Counted from the stretch's first letter, positions 23,152 through 32,167 are shown. The stretch: 64,000 nt of DNA from Prochlorococcus marinus XMU1404 (GCF_017696175.1 NZ_JAAORE010000002.1:248001-312000), one strand, 5' to 3'. The notes: a model not told the origin generated them from the letters alone. Program-made: numbers and translations.

Positions 23152-23310
23152 TCAACTACCTAGTTGAATGTGATTTAACTTTAGATAAAAATAACCCGCA
23201 AACCCAACTATATTTAACAAAATAACGAAAACCCAAGCTCCTATAGGTTGCTTAGAATCTAATTTTTTTATTCTAATTTTATTCTTTAGCCTTTCAATAT
23301 ATTTAGCCAT
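23152..23310 (-). CDS. PLD-nuclease-N-like membrane protein, 52 aa
   Basis: ATG at 23310 (MAKYIERLKNKIRIKKLDSK). The helix PIGAWVFVILLNIVGFAGYFYL has the W.FVIL.NIVG..GY pattern of the small PLDc_N domain, a membrane segment found alone in many bacteria. The longer frame from 23334 adds eight hydrophobic residues. Function unknown. Confidence 0.55.
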   Translation of the reverse strand: MAKYIERLKNKIRIKKLDSKQPIGAWVFVILLNIVGFAGYFYLKLNHIQLGS

Positions 23311-23530
23311 AATTAAAATTACTGAAAAGAACAATTTTAATTATAGATAGTTGAATTTAAAAGAATCTTAAAAAAAAAGAATTTTACTTTAATTATAATT
23401 TTTATTATCAATCCTATTAATTGGATATTTGATCAATTCCTTTTTGAGATTTTTTAAAAGTTTATTATGGTTCAAAATTGTGTATTTCCTTGTGAAGGAA
23501 TGATGCCATTTCATTGAATTAGAAAAAAAC

Positions 23531-23586
23531 TTGCTAATTTATTATTAATAAAATTATAATGCTTAATACGGTCATTTAGACCATAC
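23531..23586 (+). promoter_or_regulatory. promoter of the peroxiredoxin gene with a start-site hairpin
   Basis: TTGCTA (23531-23536), 18 bases, TATAAT (23555-23560). Just after the expected start point, TACGGTC...GACCATA (about 23568-23586) forms an inverted repeat with a 5-base loop. Another short repeat, TTCCTT-GTG-AAGGAA, lies at 23486-23500. The hairpin could stabilise the mRNA or serve as an operator. Confidence 0.5.
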
Positions 23587-23613
23587 ATAATTCAAATAAG
23601 GACAATTATTTCC

Positions 23614-24198
23614 ATGAGCTTAAGAGTTGGACAAGAAGCACCTGATTTTAGTGCTACAGCAGTATATGACCAAGAATTTAAGGAGATTACACTTTCAGGT
23701 CTGAGAGGTAAGTGGGTTGTATTATTCTTCTACCCGTTAGACTTTACTTTTGTATGTCCAACAGAAATTACTGCATTTAGTGATAGATATCAAGATTTCT
23801 CATCACTTAATACGGAAATACTTGGAGTTTCAGTTGATAGCAAACACTGTCATCTAGCTTGGATACAAACTCCGAGAAATGAGGGTGGAATAGGCGATAT
23901 TAACTACCCGTTAGTTTCTGATTTGAAAAGAGAAATCTGCCAGGCATACAATGTTCTTAATGATGATGGAGAAGCAGATAGAGGTTTATTTCTTATCAAT
24001 CCTGAAGGAATAGTTATGCATACGACTGTTAACAAAGCACCTGTCGGCAGAAATGTTGATGAAACATTAAGAATCCTTCAAGGTTATCAATACGTTGCAG
24101 CAAACCCAGATGAAGTATGTCCAGCGAATTGGACCCCAGGTGAGAAAACAATGTTAGAGGATCCCAAAGGGAGTAAGGAATATTTTTCTGCGCTATAG
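23614..24198 (+). CDS. 2-Cys peroxiredoxin
   Basis: 194 residues, typical 2-Cys AhpC/Prx1 type. The peroxidatic Cys is in [20 protein letters not shown] and the resolving Cys in [10 protein letters not shown]. The GGIG loop and the C-terminal YF (SKEYFSAL) of peroxide-sensitive enzymes are present. It reduces H2O2 and organic peroxides using thioredoxin; in oxygenic phototrophs it protects the photosynthetic apparatus. It has its own promoter and is followed by a hairpin. Confidence 0.96.
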   Translation: MSLRVGQEAPDFSATAVYDQEFKEITLSGLRGKWVVLFFYPLDFTFVCPTEITAFSDRYQDFSSLNTEILGVSVDSKHCHLAWIQTPRNEGGIGDINYPLVSDLKREICQAYNVLNDDGEADRGLFLINPEGIVMHTTVNKAPVGRNVDETLRILQGYQYVAANPDEVCPANWTPGEKTMLEDPKGSKEYFSAL

Positions 24199-24213
24199 AA
24201 GGATTAGTAACTT

Positions 24214-24966
24214 TTAAGTAAGTATTGAGTAGTAAATAATTATAAAAAAATAAAAAATAAACATATTCAAAAAGGGGGTAATATCCTCTTTTTGAGGTCT
24301 CCGAACAATCCAATCGCTTAAATTCGATTTATAAGATAAAAAAGACCACGTAAAATAAGATATTTCTATTGCAATTAATATAAAAACATTAATTAAATTT
24401 ATGTCATTTAAACCAAAATATCTATTTATATGAAACTGATTATCAACATTAATATTATTAACTTGAATATACCAGAGGTAAAAAGAAATCAATATAAAAT
24501 TTACTAAAATTAATTTTTTAAATAAAAGCATAGGTTTCTTAAAAATTAATAGAATAGAAATTAAAAATATGAATAAACTAAACTTAAAAATATCAGGTTT
24601 TTGTATATTGTTTCCTTCAAAAAATAAATTATATATAAGATCAAAATTTATATATATATAATCAACTATTAAGTACGAGAGAAATATCAAATTTGTTGCT
24701 ACTAAAAATAATAATGCTTTCCCTTTAATTGTTTTTTTACTACAAATATTATTTTTTTTAAAATTATAGTATGTATAGTTATTTATGGAGTTTAAACATA
24801 TCAAAGATGGGCATATTATGCCGCTCAAATAGTAAAGAATTGAATAAAATGAAAAATCATTAATATTGAATAAAGACAAATTAAACCATTGTTTTTGAAC
24901 AAATGGAATAATAAGCAAGAATGAAAGTGTAACTAATAATCTCGCTGAATTGTTTTTAATAAGCAA
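24214..24966 (-). CDS. polytopic membrane protein, 250 aa
   Basis: TTG start at 24966. About six or seven hydrophobic segments separated by short Asn/Lys-rich loops, with YLSGIICPSLICLNSINNYT near the N-terminus and SNLSDWIVRRPQKED before the last helix. It looks like picocyanobacterial membrane proteins of unknown role. The 3' end lies over the peroxiredoxin terminator. It is downstream of the FtsH-like gene on the same strand (36 bases) and may belong to its transcript. Confidence 0.65.
   Translation of the reverse strand: MLIKNNSARLLVTLSFLLIIPFVQKQWFNLSLFNINDFSFYSILYYLSGIICPSLICLNSINNYTYYNFKKNNICSKKTIKGKALLFLVATNLIFLSYLIVDYIYINFDLIYNLFFEGNNIQKPDIFKFSLFIFLISILLIFKKPMLLFKKLILVNFILISFYLWYIQVNNINVDNQFHINRYFGLNDINLINVFILIAIEISYFTWSFLSYKSNLSDWIVRRPQKEDITPFLNMFIFYFFIIIYYSILT
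24267..24295. terminator. terminator-like hairpin after the peroxiredoxin gene
   Basis: TCAAAAAGGGG (24267-24277) pairs with CCTCTTTTTGA (24285-24295), 11 pairs with one G-T, loop of 7. A and T runs in the arms allow action on both strands. It lies inside the last 30 codons of the convergent membrane-protein gene. Confidence 0.55.
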
Positions 24967-25002
24967 AAAATATTTTATTTTTTTTAATTTAAAACAATTA
25001 AA

Positions 25003-26754
25003 TCAAACTTTCAACAATTCAGAAGTTGTTTTTTTGAAAACTTGTTTATCTATAGTTTCTAGATTTAAAAGTATATCAACTAATTTATCTAGTAAAACTC
25101 TATTTTTTTTTAATATGTCTATTGAATTATTTAATGAAATCTTAGAAATCTTTATGATTTCATTATCTATTCTTGAACTAGTATTTTCTGCTATGAGAGG
25201 CTTTCTTCTAAATAATCCTTCTCCCAAAAACATTTCATTATTAGAGTCCATTGAAATTGGACCAATAATTGAAAATCCAAATTTTGTAACCATTTCTCTC
25301 ACTATATTTGTTGCATAAGAAATATCATTTATGGAGCATTGAGTTATTTCACTTTCGCCAAAAACTATAATTTCTGCAGCTCTTCCTGCAAGAGCAATCT
25401 CAATTTTTGAAAATAATAATCTTTTGGAAATCAAGCCACTAGAAATTACATCTTCATCTGGGCATATTTTTGTATATCCTCCTAGAGATCCAGATCTAGG
25501 TAAAATTGTAATTTTATCAACTGATTCAATTCCATTTCTTACAGCAGATACAATTGCTCTCCCTACCTCATTATAAGCAATAATTTTTTTCATATTTGGA
25601 GAAGTTATTAATGAACTTCTTAGGCCAATAGTAATTTTATCAAGAGCATTTTCAATATGAAGATCACTGATAAATTTGGATTCTTCTCTTGCACAGTGAA
25701 TAGCACTCTCGTTCATCAGATTTGCAAGATCTGCCCCAGAAAATCCAACAGTTCTAGAAGCCCAATATCCTAAGTCAACATCGTTTGAAAGTGGTTTTGA
25801 AAGTGAGTGAACTGAAAGAATTTTTTTTCTTCCATCTAAATCAGGAAGCATTACTTCTATTTTCCTATCAAATCTTCCTGGTCTTAATAAAGCTGCATCC
25901 AAAATATCTGGTCTATTTGTTGCTGCTAAAACAATAATGCCTGAATTATCAGCAAAACCATCTAATTCAGTTAGCAGCTGATTAAGGGTTTGTTCTCTTT
26001 CATCATTGCCACCTCCGATCCCAGACCCTCTTTGCCTACCAATAGAATCAATTTCATCGATAAAAATTATACAAGGAGATTTTTCCTTAGCCTTAGAAAA
26101 TAGATCCCTCACTCGGCTTGCGCCAACACCAACAAAAAGTTCTACAAACTCTGATGCAGATATTGAGAGAAAAGGCACTCCTGATTCACCGGCAATTGCT
26201 TTAGCTAATAATGTTTTACCCGTTCCTGGAGGGCCAATCAAAAGAACTCCTTTAGGAACTTTTGCTCCAAGATTTTCAAATTTCTTTGGTTCTTTCAAAA
26301 AAGTTATCACCTCTTTTAATTCCTCTGCGGCTTCAGGAACGCCAGCTACATCATCGAATCTGGTATCAACATCATCTATAGTTACAAATTTAGCTTGATT
26401 TTTGGTAAAGCCAAAGGCTCTAGAAGCCAATTTGGATGTACTCCTCAAGATTAAGACTAGAGCTAATATAAAAATCAGTAAAAGGCTAATTGAAGCGAAC
26501 GAATTAGCGGCTGAAGCTTCTTTTCTACTATTGTTAATAGTGAGATCAACTTTATTTTCATTGGCCTTTTCAAGGATCAATTGATCGTTGTAAAGGATAG
26601 GTATTTTAAATTTATCGCCATTTTTATAAAGAACATCTATTTCTCTTTGCCTAGGATAGAAAAATATTGATTCTATTTTTCCCGCATCTATATCTTCTAG
26701 AAGATCCGAATAACTTGATTTAGAATTTGAATATGAGAATTTTGATCTAAACAC
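25003..26754 (-). CDS. FtsH-like AAA protein without a protease active site (FtsHi type)
   Basis: 583 residues, GTG start at 26754. The AAA core is intact: Walker A GPPGTGKT (174-181), Walker [10 protein letters not shown] (228-236), pore motif FVGVGA, and the second region of homology ATNRPDILD...RPGRFDR. The M41 protease domain follows, but the zinc motif HEAGH reads N395-E-V-G-R399, so both zinc-binding His are lost; the distal Asp (about 477) remains. Only one N-terminal membrane helix is seen (about 84-105), so the first FtsH helix is missing. It likely works as an unfoldase or chaperone subunit, perhaps in mixed hexamers with active FtsH, as plant FtsHi proteins do. Confidence 0.92.
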   Translation of the reverse strand: MFRSKFSYSNSKSSYSDLLEDIDAGKIESIFFYPRQREIDVLYKNGDKFKIPILYNDQLILEKANENKVDLTINNSRKEASAANSFASISLLLIFILALVLILRSTSKLASRAFGFTKNQAKFVTIDDVDTRFDDVAGVPEAAEELKEVITFLKEPKKFENLGAKVPKGVLLIGPPGTGKTLLAKAIAGESGVPFLSISASEFVELFVGVGASRVRDLFSKAKEKSPCIIFIDEIDSIGRQRGSGIGGGNDEREQTLNQLLTELDGFADNSGIIVLAATNRPDILDAALLRPGRFDRKIEVMLPDLDGRKKILSVHSLSKPLSNDVDLGYWASRTVGFSGADLANLMNESAIHCAREESKFISDLHIENALDKITIGLRSSLITSPNMKKIIAYNEVGRAIVSAVRNGIESVDKITILPRSGSLGGYTKICPDEDVISSGLISKRLLFSKIEIALAGRAAEIIVFGESEITQCSINDISYATNIVREMVTKFGFSIIGPISMDSNNEMFLGEGLFRRKPLIAENTSSRIDNEIIKISKISLNNSIDILKKNRVLLDKLVDILLNLETIDKQVFKKTTSELLKV

Positions 26755-26885
26755 TAATCTTTATAAGTGATTAATAAAGCATATATGCTTATTAAAAAAA
26801 TTGACGTATATAAACAAAATATACTCAAAAGTTTTGGAGATAACCAGTTAAAGGTTATATTATTATAAGGAAATAAAGAAACAGA

Positions 26886-27056
26886 ATGGCTGTACCAAAG
26901 AAGAAAAAATCAAAGAGCAAAAGGAACCAAAGGCACGCCGTCTGGAAAGGAAAAGCAGCAAAAGCAGCTCAAAAAGCTATTTCTTTAGGTAAATCAGTTT
27001 TAACTGGGAAAGCTCAAGGATTTGTTTACCCTATTGAAGAAGAAGAAGAAGAATAG
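26886..27056 (+). CDS. rpmF: 50S ribosomal protein L32
   Basis: 56 residues from ATG at 26886 ([20 protein letters not shown]). The basic N-terminus and the HAVWKGKA segment are typical of the cyanobacterial/plastid L32 type, which lacks zinc Cys. The tail is six Glu in a row. It is divergent from the FtsH-like gene and convergent with the Ycf20-like gene, 3 bases apart. Confidence 0.93.
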   Translation: MAVPKKKKSKSKRNQRHAVWKGKAAKAAQKAISLGKSVLTGKAQGFVYPIEEEEEE

Positions 27057-27059
27057 CTT

Positions 27060-27386
27060 TTAAGATCCTAATTTAAATGCTTCAAGTATAATTGCATAAA
27101 CTGCACCTATTCTTAGTTTATCAACTAAGGTCCATAGATAATAAAATTTTGAACTTGATGAAGGCTTAATTCTTATAATAATTTCAATAAAAATGATAAT
27201 TATTGGAACCATAATTAACTCATTTTTACCTTCAGATATAAATTTTGTAAGAAAATTGGCAAATAAAAAATAACCTATCAAAACAGAAATTAGACTTATA
27301 GATTTTGACCTCCAAGTATCACTTAGAAAACCAAAAAATAAATTATTTAATTGGTAGGTAATTCTTGAAAAATTAGTTTTTTGCAT
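27060..27386 (-). CDS. ycf20: Ycf20-like (DUF565) membrane protein
   Basis: 108 residues with two or three membrane helices. The ending WTLVDKLRIGAVYAIILEAF, then KLGS, is the strong family mark of DUF565/Ycf20 proteins of cyanobacteria and plastids. The role is uncertain; Ycf20 proteins have been linked to non-photochemical quenching in algae. It overlaps the 3' end of the upstream phosphatase gene by 14 bases, suggesting one transcript. Confidence 0.8.
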   Translation of the reverse strand: MQKTNFSRITYQLNNLFFGFLSDTWRSKSISLISVLIGYFLFANFLTKFISEGKNELIMVPIIIIFIEIIIRIKPSSSSKFYYLWTLVDKLRIGAVYAIILEAFKLGS

Positions 27387-28137
27387 TACTAACAGTCATT
27401 AAATAATCACTTAAAAAGCCATAGTCAACATATGATTTTTTTAGTTTAGGACCTTTAATTACATTTGCCACATTATTCTCATCACCAAGACTGTCTAAAA
27501 TACAATTTAATTTAATATTTTCCTCAAGAACTATTGGGATATTAGAAGGAACAAAAATTGTAGGTAATTTAGCTGCTAAGGAAGATTTCAATCCTGGATT
27601 AGAGTCTTCGAAAACTATTGAGTTATTTTTCTTTATACCACTTAATTTAATTGCCTTTAAATAAGGAAATGGATTTGGTTTCTTTAATTCAACGTCTTCA
27701 CTTGAAATAATGAACTCAAAGGGATTGAAGCCATTAAATAGATATTCAACAAGTAGATCAACTTGATTCCTTGAACTTGAAGTAACAATAAATTGTCTTA
27801 CTTTTTTTCTATGTAATTCATTTATTAATCTAAAAACACCAGTTTTGAAGTTAACGCAACTTTTTTTTATAATTTCTAAGTAATAAAACTGTTTTTTTTC
27901 ATGGATTTTGAGAATTAAATCTTCTGAAAAGTCATCATTATTCTTTTTAGCGTAGTAAGCTATCCTATTTTTGCCCCCATTTATCTTCAAAAGCTTTATG
28001 TATGCATTAGTGTCCCAATTCCAATTAATACCAAGGTCATTGAAAGCATAATTAAAAGCAGGTAAATGAGCCTCTAATTCTGTATTCGCGATAGTACCAT
28101 CTAAGTCCCAATAAACACCCTCTAGAGTAGTCACCAA
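27373..28137 (-). CDS. HAD-superfamily phosphatase, CbbY-like
   Basis: 254 residues. Motif I is YWDLDGTIANTE with the nucleophile/acid Asp pair, motif II VTSSSRNQV, and motif III KKPNPFPY...VFEDSNPGLKS. The cap-domain layout matches the CbbY group; CbbY clears inhibitory sugar bisphosphates made by Rubisco. Two near starts are possible, TTG at 28137 and GTG at 28134, and no ATG precedes motif I. It is operonic with the Ycf20-like gene. Confidence 0.85.
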   Translation of the reverse strand: MVTTLEGVYWDLDGTIANTELEAHLPAFNYAFNDLGINWNWDTNAYIKLLKINGGKNRIAYYAKKNNDDFSEDLILKIHEKKQFYYLEIIKKSCVNFKTGVFRLINELHRKKVRQFIVTSSSRNQVDLLVEYLFNGFNPFEFIISSEDVELKKPNPFPYLKAIKLSGIKKNNSIVFEDSNPGLKSSLAAKLPTIFVPSNIPIVLEENIKLNCILDSLGDENNVANVIKGPKLKKSYVDYGFLSDYLMTVSNAKN

Positions 28138-28149
28138 GAATAATTTCTA

Positions 28150-28227
28150 TTATCTACGATAAAATACTAGAGCAATTATTGCTGGTCCTGCCAACGCAAC
28201 TACGGCTAATGGAATAAGTGTTGCCAT
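28150..28227 (-). CDS. psb30: photosystem II reaction-centre protein Psb30 (Ycf12)-like, 25 aa
   Basis: ATG at 28227, stop at 28150-28152. A single helix LIPLAVVALAGPAIIALVFY ending in RR. The LAGP.IIAL core followed by a basic end is the Psb30/Ycf12 pattern, a one-helix PSII subunit near PsbE/PsbF. It lies 12 bases before the phosphatase start on the same strand. At this size the family call rests on the core motif only. Confidence 0.65.
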   Translation of the reverse strand: MATLIPLAVVALAGPAIIALVFYRR

Positions 28228-28308
28228 GATAATGATTATGTTTTGTGATACTATTTTTACAAATAATTAATAGAACTGTACCGATACGTTACAAGATTGA
28301 ATTAAATT

Positions 28309-28656
28309 ATGAAATCATGGACATGTATAGAAAATTGCGGAGCTTGTTGTAAATTCAATTTGAAAGAAAGAAGAGATATAGAAGACAAGCTAAATAAAGA
28401 AGATATCGATTTAATAAATTCAATGACAGCAAAAGATGGTTGGTGTAAAAATCTAGATAGAAAAAATAAAAAATGCCTGATTTACAAAAATAGGCCTCAT
28501 TTTTGCAGAGTAAATGAATTTTCAACTAAATTTAAAGAATATTTGAAATCTGGGGATAAATTTCTTATAGATTGCTGTAAACAACATATTTCATCAAATT
28601 ATGGTTATACAAGTAAAGAGATGAAAAGTTTTAAAATTGCAGTATCAAGGAAATGA
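28309..28656 (+). CDS. YkgJ-family cysteine cluster protein
   Basis: 115 residues. The N-terminal cluster is C6-x3-C10-x2-C13-C14 (CIENCGACC), followed later by WCKNL, KCLIYKNRPHFCR and DCCKQH. The pattern C..CC...C...C.IY..RP..CR marks the YkgJ/UPF0153 family, probable Zn or Fe-S binders of unknown reaction. The stop overlaps the start of the UPF0016 gene (ATGA), so they are coupled. Confidence 0.85.
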   Translation: MKSWTCIENCGACCKFNLKERRDIEDKLNKEDIDLINSMTAKDGWCKNLDRKNKKCLIYKNRPHFCRVNEFSTKFKEYLKSGDKFLIDCCKQHISSNYGYTSKEMKSFKIAVSRK

Positions 28657-28979
28657 ATAGTAATTTAGAAAAAAAAGAGAACAATATAGAAAAAAGTTTC
28701 TTATCTATATTTATTACAACTTTTACAACAATTTTTATTGCTGAACTTGGAGATAAGACTCAGATAGCTACTCTAATGCTTTCTGCTGAATCAGGAAAGC
28801 CAATAATTGTTTTTCTTGGCAGTTCTCTAGCTTTGATAACCTCTAGTGTAGTAGGAGTTCTTATTGGTAAATGGTTATCACAAAATATTTCTCCAAGCAA
28901 ATTTGCTTTATTTGCCGGCGCTTTAATGATAATAATTAGTGTATATCTAGCTTATGATACTTTTAAGAATTATTTATAA
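28653..28979 (+). CDS. UPF0016/GDT1-type transporter, first half-protein
   Basis: 108 residues with three membrane helices and the signature AELGDKTQIATL at about residues 28-39. Full-length UPF0016 proteins have two such repeats in one chain; here each repeat is a separate gene. In Synechocystis the family member exports Mn2+ from cytosol to the thylakoid lumen. The two half-genes are adjacent (stop TAA then ATG with no gap) and probably form a heterodimer. Confidence 0.88.
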   Translation: MNSNLEKKENNIEKSFLSIFITTFTTIFIAELGDKTQIATLMLSAESGKPIIVFLGSSLALITSSVVGVLIGKWLSQNISPSKFALFAGALMIIISVYLAYDTFKNYL

Positions 28980-29291
28980 ATGGTTTTAAGCTTATTACTC
29001 TCAACATTTTTAACCGTTTTTGTAGCTGAATTAGGTGACAAAACGCAACTAGCTACTTTGACTATAAGCGGCACTTCAAATAAACCATTTGCAGTTTTTT
29101 TAGGATCTTCTTCTGCTCTTGTTTTTGCAAGTTTAATAGGAGCTTTGACAGGTGGGTCTATTTCCAGTTTTTTACCCGAAGTAGTTCTTAAATCAATAGC
29201 CTCAATAACATTTCTTATTATTGGTATAAGGCTTTTTAAAAACTCATTTGCTATCAAAAAAGAAGAAAAGGAAGACAAAGAGAAAATTTAG
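28980..29291 (+). CDS. UPF0016/GDT1-type transporter, second half-protein
   Basis: 103 residues, three helices, signature AELGDKTQLATL at about residues 16-27, GSSSALVFASLIGALTGG in the second helix, and a charged tail KKEEKEDKEKI. It is homologous to the preceding gene and has opposite predicted loop charge, as expected for the inverted repeat pair. It begins directly after the preceding stop. Likely a Mn2+ (or Ca2+/H+) exchanger subunit. Confidence 0.88.
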   Translation: MVLSLLLSTFLTVFVAELGDKTQLATLTISGTSNKPFAVFLGSSSALVFASLIGALTGGSISSFLPEVVLKSIASITFLIIGIRLFKNSFAIKKEEKEDKEKI

Positions 29292-29364
29292 TTTTAAGCT
29301 TGGATAAAAGGTGTAATAATGGAGTATATACAAAATAATAAATTTATAATTTTTCATTTTTACC

Positions 29365-31587
29365 ATGTTCACAACATCTTCAATAATTGATAATCTGAGT
29401 CAGTCAGAAGTTTTAGAATATAAAAAATTATGCAGATCATTAAAGATAACAAAGAAATCTGATAAGGATAAATTAGATATCGCTTTAATAGCTTTAGAAA
29501 AACTTGAAATAATTAATAAAAATGCAGATAATGAATATTCTTGTAGTACAGATAGCAATCATATTCTCGCCAAAATAAGGTGTAGCAGCAAAGGATACTG
29601 CTTTGCGGTAAGGGGGAAAAACCAAGAAGATATTTACATTAAAGAAAATCTACTTAATCACTCATGGAATGGAGATAAAGTTTTAGTAAGGATAATAAAA
29701 GAGGGCTATAAAAGAAGATCACCAGAGGGAATAGTTGATTGTATTCTTGAAAGAACAAATCAAATACTTCTCTCTAAAGTTGAAATAATAAACAATGATA
29801 TTTATGCCATTCCTATCGATGATAGGATTCTTTCTAAAATAAAACTCCCAAAAGATGATAAGAAATACATCTACAAATCAGAAAATAAGAACATAGTTAA
29901 AGTTGAGATTGATAGATTCCCCATAGGCGAGGAAGAAGGTTTAGGCCATGTAATAAAAGAACTACAACTTAATAATAATGAAGAATTAGATACAGATTTT
30001 GTTTTATCTAAAAGCAATATCAACAAGTTAAGCAATGATAATCTTATTGAATATAAGAAGATAGAAGAAAGGGAAAGAATAGACTTATCAGATAAAAACT
30101 CTTATTTGTTAAAAAGTTGGAATTCTGATAATTCTCCTATGCTCCCATTGATTCAAGTTGAGCAGGGAAAAAATGCAAGTACTAAATTATGGTTACATAC
30201 AAATAATCTTGCAGAAAGAATAGATTTAAGTAGTAAAAAATCCTTAGAAAAATTCTTTAATAGTTTTGAATCATTACCCTTATTAAGTAATTGGCAAAAC
30301 TACCTTAGTAAAGGAATTAGAAATGTATGTGAATTTAAACAAGGTGAAAAGATTCAAGCAATAAGCCTTTGCTTGCATTTAAATAGTGATAATGAAATAA
30401 CTGATTGGTCTTTTCATCTTACTTTAGTAAGATGCTCTCTTATTATCGGAAGTGAACATACTGACGCGCTTCTATCTAGAAAAAGTAAAACCAGAATAAG
30501 TTCACGGATATTAAAACCTTTAAAAGCTTATATCGAGGATTTAGATAAAATACTGGAAATTTCAACTTCATTTAGGCAAAGACATCTATCAGAGGGTAAA
30601 ATTGAAATCCCTTCGCAAATTAATAAAATAGAATCATTAGATGAATTTTTTATTCACAACCCAGCTGATTATTCAAAAGGATATTTTGAACCATTAAAGA
30701 AAGAAGATTGCCAAACATACCTTTCCCCAATAATTTATGAAGCAAATTTAATATGGTTTAAACATTCAAATCAATATGGCTTGAAAAGTGCAGGATACTT
30801 CTTAAAGGGATTAGATTACATAAATGCGAATGAAATCATCAAATATTCAGAACTTGTAGATAATAATATAGAGCTTAATGAAGACGGTAATTTATCATTT
30901 AGTCAAGTAATTAATATGTGCAGCGATGATAATAAAAAAAGAATCTTATATAAACTTTTAATAAATGAATTCAAAGAAAATGAAGTAAGCCTAATTTCTA
31001 AAAATGCAGATAGTGATGAATCAGAAAAACTATTTATTTCACCATGGACATTGCCCGAATATGACTTCACTAATCTCATGAACCAATACTGTATTTTTAA
31101 TATGATAGTTAGCGGTAAGAAATCAAAGAAGAATAATATTAATGAACTAAATATTATGGAAAGTAATTCATTGAATTTAGTAGATTGGGATATTTTTAAT
31201 TCATCAATTAAAAGAAATATAGAAACATTATTTAATAAGTTTGTAATAGACAAACTTAATGAATATAAGAACAAAGTAACCCAATATAAATATAATATGA
31301 TAAGTATAAAAAAAGTAAGAAAGGCAGAAAAATTATTAGGGAATACTTATAGTGGGTTAATACTTTCAGTGCAAAGTTATGGTTTTTTCGTTGAGATATC
31401 AGAACTCAATGTGGAGGGTCTAGTTCACGTAAGCACTCTTAATAATGATTGGTATGAATATAGATCAAGACAAAATTTATTGATTGGGAGAAAATCTAAG
31501 AAATCATATAAAGTAGGAGATGAAATAGAAGTTAAAATCATTAAAGTCGATATTCTTAAATATCAAATTGACTTAGAATTGACATAA
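29365..31587 (+). CDS. Zam/RNase II-like protein with degenerate catalytic site
   Basis: 740 residues. The C-terminus is a good S1 RNA-binding domain (YSGLILSVQSYGFFVEISEL, then NVEGLVHVSTL). The middle resembles the RNB domain of RNase II/R and the cyanobacterial Zam protein. The acidic motif DxxxxxDxDD is replaced by LIQVEQGKNASTKLWLH near residues 262-278, and the SPIRRYxDL motif by SPWTLPEYDF. The four Asp that bind Mg in RNase II are therefore not seen. It may bind RNA without cutting it, or the chemistry differs. Confidence 0.75.
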   Translation: MFTTSSIIDNLSQSEVLEYKKLCRSLKITKKSDKDKLDIALIALEKLEIINKNADNEYSCSTDSNHILAKIRCSSKGYCFAVRGKNQEDIYIKENLLNHSWNGDKVLVRIIKEGYKRRSPEGIVDCILERTNQILLSKVEIINNDIYAIPIDDRILSKIKLPKDDKKYIYKSENKNIVKVEIDRFPIGEEEGLGHVIKELQLNNNEELDTDFVLSKSNINKLSNDNLIEYKKIEERERIDLSDKNSYLLKSWNSDNSPMLPLIQVEQGKNASTKLWLHTNNLAERIDLSSKKSLEKFFNSFESLPLLSNWQNYLSKGIRNVCEFKQGEKIQAISLCLHLNSDNEITDWSFHLTLVRCSLIIGSEHTDALLSRKSKTRISSRILKPLKAYIEDLDKILEISTSFRQRHLSEGKIEIPSQINKIESLDEFFIHNPADYSKGYFEPLKKEDCQTYLSPIIYEANLIWFKHSNQYGLKSAGYFLKGLDYINANEIIKYSELVDNNIELNEDGNLSFSQVINMCSDDNKKRILYKLLINEFKENEVSLISKNADSDESEKLFISPWTLPEYDFTNLMNQYCIFNMIVSGKKSKKNNINELNIMESNSLNLVDWDIFNSSIKRNIETLFNKFVIDKLNEYKNKVTQYKYNMISIKKVRKAEKLLGNTYSGLILSVQSYGFFVEISELNVEGLVHVSTLNNDWYEYRSRQNLLIGRKSKKSYKVGDEIEVKIIKVDILKYQIDLELT

Positions 31588-31652
31588 ATAAGTTTTAAAC
31601 AATTTATAATGAATAGATTTAACCAAATAAAAAAAGACTATAGCTTTTAAGA

Positions 31653-32096
31653 ATGATATTCAAGAAAAAGTTTTTATTATTAACCCTTTTTTTAGTAATA
31701 GTTTTTCAGACTTTATTATATACAAATAATACTCAGAAGACTTCAATTAGATACTTTAAATGGACTATCCAAGAAATAAATATAGGTAAATTAATCAGTA
31801 TTTCTTTTTTTTCTGGTTTATTTGTAAGCACATTATTAAATACAACAATTATTAGCTATAAAAAAAATCTTTTCAAGAATATAAAAGAAAATTATGAACC
31901 TCATGATAATGATGAAAATATGAATAATAATATGGAGATTCCACCACAAAGGGATATTAGAGATACTCAACCAACAATTTCTGTTAATTACAGAGTAGTC
32001 AAAAATACAGAAGAAAATAATTTAAGAAGAGACCAAAATTTTTCAAATAATACCGATAGTAGAGATGATTGGGATAATGATGAAAATGATTGGTAA
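31653..32096 (+). CDS. LapA (DUF1049)-like membrane protein, 147 aa
   Basis: Two membrane helices (LLLTLFLVIVFQTLLY and LISISFFSGLFVSTLL) joined by TNNTQKTSIRYFKWTIQEIN, the layout of LapA/DUF1049. The soluble C-terminal half has PPQRDIRDTQPTISVNYRVV and an acidic DDWDNDENDW end. In proteobacteria LapA helps lipopolysaccharide assembly; cyanobacterial members are uncharacterised. Confidence 0.65.
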   Translation: MIFKKKFLLLTLFLVIVFQTLLYTNNTQKTSIRYFKWTIQEINIGKLISISFFSGLFVSTLLNTTIISYKKNLFKNIKENYEPHDNDENMNNNMEIPPQRDIRDTQPTISVNYRVVKNTEENNLRRDQNFSNNTDSRDDWDNDENDW

Positions 32097-32167
32097 ACAA
32101 CAGATAATTTAAATCATAAAAAGTGGTTATTTTTTATTTATAATGGAATATATATAGAACTTTTCTT

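Noticed and set aside
22859-23155. 98-codon minus-strand frame
   Set aside because: Longer than the plus-strand 73-aa frame, but its product is a Phe/Ser/Leu string typical of antisense translation.
23467-23517. 16-codon frame with two Cys in the peroxiredoxin upstream region
   Set aside because: Too short, no clear ribosome-binding site, and it lies before the likely promoter.
24950-25318. 122-codon plus-strand frame
   Set aside because: Antisense to the C-terminal part of the FtsH-like gene.
26006-26398. 130-codon plus-strand frame
   Set aside because: Antisense to the AAA motor of the FtsH-like gene; Pro/Ser-rich shadow.
28200-28230. AAGTGTTGC motif at the start of the psb30-like gene
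   Set aside because: Explained by codons of the N-terminus (MATLI); no palindromic partner, so not counted as an RHH-module operator.
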